Assembly: GCA_003644925.1 (NCBI GenBank) | Contig: QNDS01000010.1 | Coordinates: forward strand, 1-32,070 | Length of the DNA: 32,070 nucleotides | Direction: 5' to 3' | DNA from: Candidatus Fermentibacterota bacterium | GTDB lineage: Bacteria > Fermentibacterota > Fermentibacteria > Fermentibacterales > JCC-6 | Shown: positions 26,747 through 32,070 of the stretch, one piece after another | Position numbering within the stretch: position 1 is the first letter of the stretch | Layout of the letters: every line of letters starts with the position of its first letter | Notes under the pieces: model-generated | Told to the model about the DNA's origin: nothing | The model's input: the letters and a program-made list of their open reading frames with translations, nothing else | Databases searched by the model: none | Translations under genes and position numbers: made by a program

Positions 26747-28566
26747 AAAGATCACTGATGCTTCTTGTATTTATGTTCGTCAGCCTCAGCGCTGTTACCA
26801 TCGGTTACGATATCTCGCTTGATCAGGTCAAGGACAAGATCAGTCTGATGAATTCCCTCTCTCTCTATCAACAGCTGACATCAAGGGTTTCTCTGAACGC
26901 GAACGCCTCTTTCAACGCTGAGAAGAACGAAGATCTGCACAGATTCATTGATGCGAGGAACGGTACTGCCAGCCTGACATTCACTCCTTTCCGCGGGATT
27001 GAACTTGGCGTCAATCTCGCCAGAAGTATCAGCTCCGAGGAGAAGAACGATGAGCTGATCAGGGATCGGCTCAGCAACACTACTTCCGGACAGATCCGGT
27101 ATACACCCGCATCCTGGCTTTCCGTTAATATCGGATTGGGAGCGCACTTTATAGATTACATGAATCCTTCGGGAGATAGCACCATAACAGGTCATGACGA
27201 GGGTGGTGTGACGAACGTTGATATCTCGATGAACAGAACGGTTTTTCCGGGAATGAGCGGGAGCGTTACCCTTGGTGAGCACAGAACACTTGGATATCAG
27301 AAGGATACCGGGAGCGATAACTTATCTCTCCGGATGAGCTACGATTTCCCCCGGAATTACGGAGGTGGAGGTCTTAGCGCCCAGGTCAGGGCGATGAAGC
27401 TTTTTACAACGTACAATGATTCCAATAGAACACAGAGACAGGACGACTGGTCCAGCAGTCTGTCACTGGTGGTTCCCACACCCTATGACAGGTTTTCCAT
27501 GGAGATATCTACCTCCTGGGATTTTTCTGACAGATTCTACGAATACGATGACCCCGATTCCGTGAGCGGTGAAGGGGATGTACTGGACAGGCAGCAGAGA
27601 TACCGGACCATATCATCCTCCCTCAGATACCAGATAATTGATAATCTGAGTCTGAACATGACCCTCTCCCGGGCCATCGACCGCGTAGATCAGAAGAGAA
27701 CCGCAACAGGTGTATCAACTTTGTTCAATACCTATTACGTTGATGATGACAGATTGTTCAGATCCAGTCTTGATTACACTCCCGGGTCAAGTAAGGTTTC
27801 GTTTTACAGGACGATCCAGCTTTTGAAACGTGATACTTACGGAACATGGACGGATGTATGGGGTATCGAACATAGAGATAATTACGATTATGATCAGCTC
27901 AGGGAGGTTCTGTCTCTCAGCGCTGAGATACCCCTCGGCAATCGAACCGTACTTAAGATGATCCTTCAGGGTCAGATCAGGGAAATTATTTACATCATGT
28001 CCGAGCAGTCAGGCAACAGTAAGAGGTCTTCCACCTACAGTATTGAGCCCAGTTTCAGTTACAATGCCGGAAGCAACTGGAAACTTGAGCAATCGGTTCA
28101 GATCAGCGCCGACTACACGACATTCCTTTTTCCGGAATGCTCAACAGCAGGATCGGATCTGCTCTTTCGAAGGATAACTACTGGTAGTTCTTTCCAGAGA
28201 GTCTCCGCGGACAGCACAACGCTGGGTCTGAATCATATCTTCCGTTTTCAGGATCAGGGCAGTTATGAGAGCTCCGTTTTCCAGAGATCCGAGGAGGTTA
28301 TCGGCAATACCATCAAGATCAACCTTGGATTTCATGTAGGCAATGGTATAGGTCTTACTCCAAGCTACGCCTGGGAGTATCAGAAGAGGAATTTTCTTTC
28401 TCAGAGTATACCTTCCCGTGTCGAGCACATACACCACGTAGGTCTGCGTACAAGAATGACCCTGAACGACGGAACCCTCTCTCTCAATGTAACCCGTTCC
28501 TTTTATTCAAGAGATGACCGGCAAAGTTACTGGAAGGCTACCGTCGGCCTTAACTATCAGTTCTAG
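26743..28566 (+). CDS. Predicted outer-membrane beta-barrel protein, function unknown
   Basis: 607 aa; GTG start with GTGA overlap to rsmA; signal peptide MKRSLMLLVFMFVSLSAVTIG; alternating amphipathic strands throughout; C-terminal phenylalanine (VGLNYQF). Confidence 0.75.
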   Translation: MKRSLMLLVFMFVSLSAVTIGYDISLDQVKDKISLMNSLSLYQQLTSRVSLNANASFNAEKNEDLHRFIDARNGTASLTFTPFRGIELGVNLARSISSEEKNDELIRDRLSNTTSGQIRYTPASWLSVNIGLGAHFIDYMNPSGDSTITGHDEGGVTNVDISMNRTVFPGMSGSVTLGEHRTLGYQKDTGSDNLSLRMSYDFPRNYGGGGLSAQVRAMKLFTTYNDSNRTQRQDDWSSSLSLVVPTPYDRFSMEISTSWDFSDRFYEYDDPDSVSGEGDVLDRQQRYRTISSSLRYQIIDNLSLNMTLSRAIDRVDQKRTATGVSTLFNTYYVDDDRLFRSSLDYTPGSSKVSFYRTIQLLKRDTYGTWTDVWGIEHRDNYDYDQLREVLSLSAEIPLGNRTVLKMILQGQIREIIYIMSEQSGNSKRSSTYSIEPSFSYNAGSNWKLEQSVQISADYTTFLFPECSTAGSDLLFRRITTGSSFQRVSADSTTLGLNHIFRFQDQGSYESSVFQRSEEVIGNTIKINLGFHVGNGIGLTPSYAWEYQKRNFLSQSIPSRVEHIHHVGLRTRMTLNDGTLSLNVTRSFYSRDDRQSYWKATVGLNYQF

Positions 28567-28577
28567 GAGGCTGAATA

Positions 28578-29198
28578 ATGAGAAAGCAACTCATCTTCGT
28601 ATTGTGCATCCTGGCACTTTCAGTTCTACTCTCATGCTCTTTCTTCGATCCTCGGGATCCGGCTGATCCTGATCCGGGGGGAGAAATTCCCTGGCAGCAG
28701 CCGTACTCCCCCGCAACAGTTGTGATCAACTTCGAAAGTGCAATGGAAGGAAGGTCCGTGGCTATGACCATGGCATGCTGCGATTCATCTTACATGTTCA
28801 TTGCCGATGGATCGGATACTACAGAATTTGCTAGCTCCTGGAATTTCAGCGGCTGGGATTACGGAGTTGAACAGAATACCATGATGAACATTTTTAACGC
28901 TGCTGAAGGAGATACACTGCCTGAGGACAGCCTTATTTCTGTGACGATGAACACCATATCATCCCTGCCTGATCCTGTTGCACCCGTAGATTCAGCCTTG
29001 ATCTATAGGGATTACGAGATAATTGCTGCGGGAAGTGAATACTGCGGATGGGACAATCCCGCCAAGGGACAGGTCCTGTTCTTAATGGTGGAAGACGATT
29101 ACGGATTGTGGTCAATGAAACGCTGGTATGATAACAGGTCGTACCCTCACATACCTGAATTCTATACCTGGGGAGTCGTCAAAGCAGCAGTTAGATAG
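28578..29198 (+). CDS. Hypothetical lipoprotein
   Basis: 206 aa; signal peptide plus lipobox MRKQLIFVLCILALSVLLSCSFF; RBS aggagg overlapping the upstream stop codon. Confidence 0.75.
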   Translation: MRKQLIFVLCILALSVLLSCSFFDPRDPADPDPGGEIPWQQPYSPATVVINFESAMEGRSVAMTMACCDSSYMFIADGSDTTEFASSWNFSGWDYGVEQNTMMNIFNAAEGDTLPEDSLISVTMNTISSLPDPVAPVDSALIYRDYEIIAAGSEYCGWDNPAKGQVLFLMVEDDYGLWSMKRWYDNRSYPHIPEFYTWGVVKAAVR

Positions 29199-29211
29199 TT
29201 TTGATAATACT

Positions 29212-29904
29212 GTGAAAAATCCAAGACAGGTGATGCTTGCAGGGAGGGCTAAGGTTTTTCAGGATCCTGGAGCATCGGTAACGACTGATACACTTCTTCT
29301 GGCTTCCTCTCTCCGTGCAGCACCTGGCTCGGTTATCGTAGATCTCGGCTGCGGCAGCGGAGGGGCATCCCTGTACTCTTCATCCTTAAATCCCGGCTGC
29401 AGATGGATCGGGATTGATATCCGGTACGATTCACTGAAGCTCATGAAAGTTTCAAGAGATCTGCAAGGCACTCCCGTGGATATCTCCGCGGTATGCTGCA
29501 GTCTTGAAACGGTACCTCTTGCTTTTTTGGAGGGTATTGCGGATGCAGTTATTACGAATCCTCCCTACGGCAGGGCGGGAGCGGTGAGGAGAAGTCCCAA
29601 TGTAGAAAGAGACAGATCGAGGAGAGGATCGGGATTACTTCTTTATCAGTTCATACGGGGAGCCGCTCACCTCCTGGCCCCCGGGGGGGATTTCCTGATC
29701 ATCAACAGACCTTCTTCGCTTCCTGCAATTCTGCCTGGCTGCAGGGCTTTCGGGATAAACCCGATTGCGCTGCAACCCGTTGGTTCCCCTGACAAGCCTG
29801 CTGAGCTCATTGTATTTCATGGCAGAAAAGGCTCCCGTGAAGAGCTGAAGATTCTTCCCCAGACGGAAGCTGAATCTCTGATAAGGTCAGCTCGATATAG
29901 TTGA
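29212..29904 (+). CDS. SAM-dependent methyltransferase, TrmN6-like (tRNA adenine-N6 type) by motif
   Basis: VIVDLGCGSGGASLYSSSLNPGCRWIGIDI (motif I) and AVITNPPYGRAGA (NPPY motif IV). GTG 29212 preferred over ATG 29128, which overlaps the lipoprotein gene. Confidence 0.75.
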   Translation: MKNPRQVMLAGRAKVFQDPGASVTTDTLLLASSLRAAPGSVIVDLGCGSGGASLYSSSLNPGCRWIGIDIRYDSLKLMKVSRDLQGTPVDISAVCCSLETVPLAFLEGIADAVITNPPYGRAGAVRRSPNVERDRSRRGSGLLLYQFIRGAAHLLAPGGDFLIINRPSSLPAILPGCRAFGINPIALQPVGSPDKPAELIVFHGRKGSREELKILPQTEAESLIRSARYS

Positions 29905-29929
29905 CATGAATCCAACAACCATAAATACT
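29901..29929 (+). promoter_or_regulatory. Weak candidate promoter upstream of the CotH-like gene
   Basis: Perfect TTGACA (29901-29906), 17 nt, AATACT (29924-29929), 4/6 to the -10 consensus. Confidence 0.3.
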
Positions 29930-30065
29930 TATATTGGATGTTAACTCTGGCGTTTGAGGTGCTTGTAAATGCTTCAAGGTAATGCCAAGTAGTAATAATC
30001 AAGTATCTACTCGCCACATATGATACGATCTTGTTGAATCCATTCGTATGCTGAAAGGATATTAA

Positions 30066-32070
30066 GTGGGATTTCTTCTTGGTGCTATGCTTTTGCTCAG
30101 TCAGCAGGGAATTCTGGATACATACAGCCTGCAAATGGATACGATACTGCTGGACAGCCTCTATTCAAACCCATATGCCGATTATCATTTTCCAGCTCTA
30201 ATCGTAACTGAGGCAGGCGCCTGCAGTTGTCTGGCGGGATTCAGGGGTGGCACTTCGCTCAATCTACCAAAGAAGAGCTGGAAATTTGAATTGTTCGACA
30301 ATACCCTCCTGAACGCCTCCCACATTCTTCTTGATGCCCAGTATCGGGATCTGACATTAATGCGGAATGTGCTTGGTCTTTATCTGACAGAACGGCTCGG
30401 TCGTCCCGCATCAATGACTGAACATGTGGAGTTATACGTAAACGACGAGTATTACGGTGTTTATGTCCAAGTAGAAAGAATTGATGAGTTTTTTTACGAT
30501 AGAAACAATCTGGGTTACGGTCCTCTCTTTAAATCTGTAAACCATCTAGGTAGATTTGCATGGCAACCGTCTGATACTCTTGGAACGACCGGATTTGAAT
30601 CAAAAAGAGGAAGCGAAGCGTATCTTCCACTGGTACGACAGCTAATTGATGCAGTAAATCTTTTTACACCGCTTTCAATAGATCAGGATGATTATCTTGC
30701 CTATGCTGCAGTCTCCATTGCCATTCTTGATGGTGATGCGCTTTCTAAGAATTACTACATTCATTTCACTCCAGAGGGCAAATGGCGGTTCTACCCGTGG
30801 GACAGAGACGCTACATTCGGCAATACCTGGAAAGGAGAATATCTACCAGGCTGGACTCAACTCAAATCGGTATACTGTTTTGAGAGATCGTCCTTGATCT
30901 CACGACTGTTAATGCAGGATGACTGCAGTACCCAGTTTGATGATTACTTCCTTCACGCTGGTGAGATTATGGCGGATGAACTGCCATTCATTATAGATTC
31001 CATTTTCTTGGACATCCAGGCAAGTGTCTTCGCTGATCCTCTTAAACAGGGTACAAACGATGAATTCGTTGAGGCTGTTGCTGTTCTAAGACAAGCTGTA
31101 ATTGATCGTGGACAATTTATCCCTGGAATTGCTGGTGCATATACGCCGCTTCATGTAGAAAGCATGTTGCTTTCTGAATGTGAATTCGAATCCGATGATG
31201 ATTCCGTTACTGTCACGATTGAGTTTTTAGAACCAGCTGCTCTTGCAAATCTCCACTATTGGAATGATGCAGTTGAAGTGAACTCCGTTGAAATGAATCA
31301 GGATGATCAGTTTGGATATGTATGGAGCCAGACAGTCAACTTTCCAGCGATATACGAGAATTTACTCTTCTCTGTAGGATCTAAAGCTCAAGTTGGTTCT
31401 GGAAGAAGCAATTCCTTTTCCTTCTATCCCCTTTATGGTCCACCCTCATCTATATCCAGGCGTGTCTGTGCTCCCTCAGCAAGGAGAAGCTCATGGCAAC
31501 TGGACTTCACTAAACTGGAAGTATTGTCTCCTGTCAGGTATACCCTCTTCCTCTGGAGCATCCCTGTGGTCAATACATCAGATGATTTGCAGGATCTTTC
31601 CCTCTGCGGTTTCCAGACAGGTGACCCTCCGGCACGGGTATTCGCTGGAGCAGGGACTATCGTAATCCCCGGGGATACAATCTACCTGACGAACGATCAG
31701 GCAATGCTGGAGCTGCTTTTGCCGGGGAAAACAATCGTAGGTGATTTCGTCATTGATTCACCGGCTAACACTGATCTGCTGCTTCTTGATCCATCCTGGG
31801 AAACAGAAATGCAGGTAACCTTAGAAGAGGAGAATCCATTCTATCAGTCGGGACTAGCTCTCAATGAGCTTATGGCGAAGAACGACACTACAATATCGGA
31901 TAATTATGGAGAATACGATGACTGGATCGAGATTACGAATACCGGATCAAACGATATAAACCTTTCAGGATATTACCTCACGGACGATGCTGCCGACCCG
32001 TTCAAATTCGCTTTCCCTGACACTGTGATACATCCGGGGGATTATTTCATCGTATGGGCAGATGATGATC
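30066..32070 (+). CDS. CotH-kinase-family protein with a C-terminal lamin-tail-like domain, truncated by the right edge
   Basis: Manual translation is open from GTG 30066 (in-frame TAA just before it; RBS-like aaagga) to 32070: GFRGGTSLNLPKKSWKFELFD...MRNVLGLYLTERLGR...VELYVNDEYYGVYVQVERID...ILDGDALSKNYYIHFTPEGKWRFYPWDRDATFGN (CotH), and LALNELMAKNDTTISDNYGEYDDWIEITNTGSNDINLSGYYLTDDAADPFKFAFPDTVIHPGDYFIVWADDD (LTD). Absent from ORF track for lack of a stop. Confidence 0.88.
   Translation, partial: MGFLLGAMLLLSQQGILDTYSLQMDTILLDSLYSNPYADYHFPALIVTEAGACSCLAGFRGGTSLNLPKKSWKFELFDNTLLNASHILLDAQYRDLTLMRNVLGLYLTERLGRPASMTEHVELYVNDEYYGVYVQVERIDEFFYDRNNLGYGPLFKSVNHLGRFAWQPSDTLGTTGFESKRGSEAYLPLVRQLIDAVNLFTPLSIDQDDYLAYAAVSIAILDGDALSKNYYIHFTPEGKWRFYPWDRDATFGNTWKGEYLPGWTQLKSVYCFERSSLISRLLMQDDCSTQFDDYFLHAGEIMADELPFIIDSIFLDIQASVFADPLKQGTNDEFVEAVAVLRQAVIDRGQFIPGIAGAYTPLHVESMLLSECEFESDDDSVTVTIEFLEPAALANLHYWNDAVEVNSVEMNQDDQFGYVWSQTVNFPAIYENLLFSVGSKAQVGSGRSNSFSFYPLYGPPSSISRRVCAPSARRSSWQLDFTKLEVLSPVRYTLFLWSIPVVNTSDDLQDLSLCGFQTGDPPARVFAGAGTIVIPGDTIYLTNDQAMLELLLPGKTIVGDFVIDSPANTDLLLLDPSWETEMQVTLEEENPFYQSGLALNELMAKNDTTISDNYGEYDDWIEITNTGSNDINLSGYYLTDDAADPFKFAFPDTVIHPGDYFIVWADDD

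Noticed and set aside
1-32070. CRISPR array, rRNA, prophage or intact transposase
   Set aside because: No regularly spaced repeats, rRNA-like sequence, phage structural genes or transposase catalytic motifs were seen by eye; a computational scan would be needed to exclude small or decayed elements.

Overview
This 32 kb bacterial window is mostly ordinary, compact housekeeping DNA with three accessory patches. Left part: an edge-truncated secreted protein (minus strand); an AbiEi/AbiEii-type toxin-antitoxin pair with a palindromic operator candidate, flanked by near-identical direct repeats that are each followed by a strong hairpin; two consecutive hybrid sensor histidine kinases; a Glu/Leu/Phe/Val-type glutamate dehydrogenase; and a metallophosphoesterase. 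Middle: a minus-strand, translationally coupled pair of PEP-synthase-like (PPDK_N / ATP-grasp) proteins that appear to lack the phospho-His and PEP-binding domains, share an extra C-terminal domain, and in the larger one end in a nucleotidyltransferase. I consider this pair the best candidate for an undescribed system. Right part: a full Tol-Pal cluster (tolQ-tolR-tonB/tolA-tolB-pal-cpoB), tRNA-Leu(UAG), tig-clpP-clpX-engB-purA, a TatD/radical-SAM fusion, rsmA/ksgA, an outer-membrane barrel, a lipoprotein, an N6-adenine-type methyltransferase, and an edge-truncated CotH-kinase/lamin-tail protein. Two large edge-running CDSs (1-913 minus, 30066-32070 plus) are missing from the supplied ORF track and were found by manual translation. 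No CRISPR array, rRNA or intact transposase gene was seen. All family calls are by eye from motifs; no search was run.
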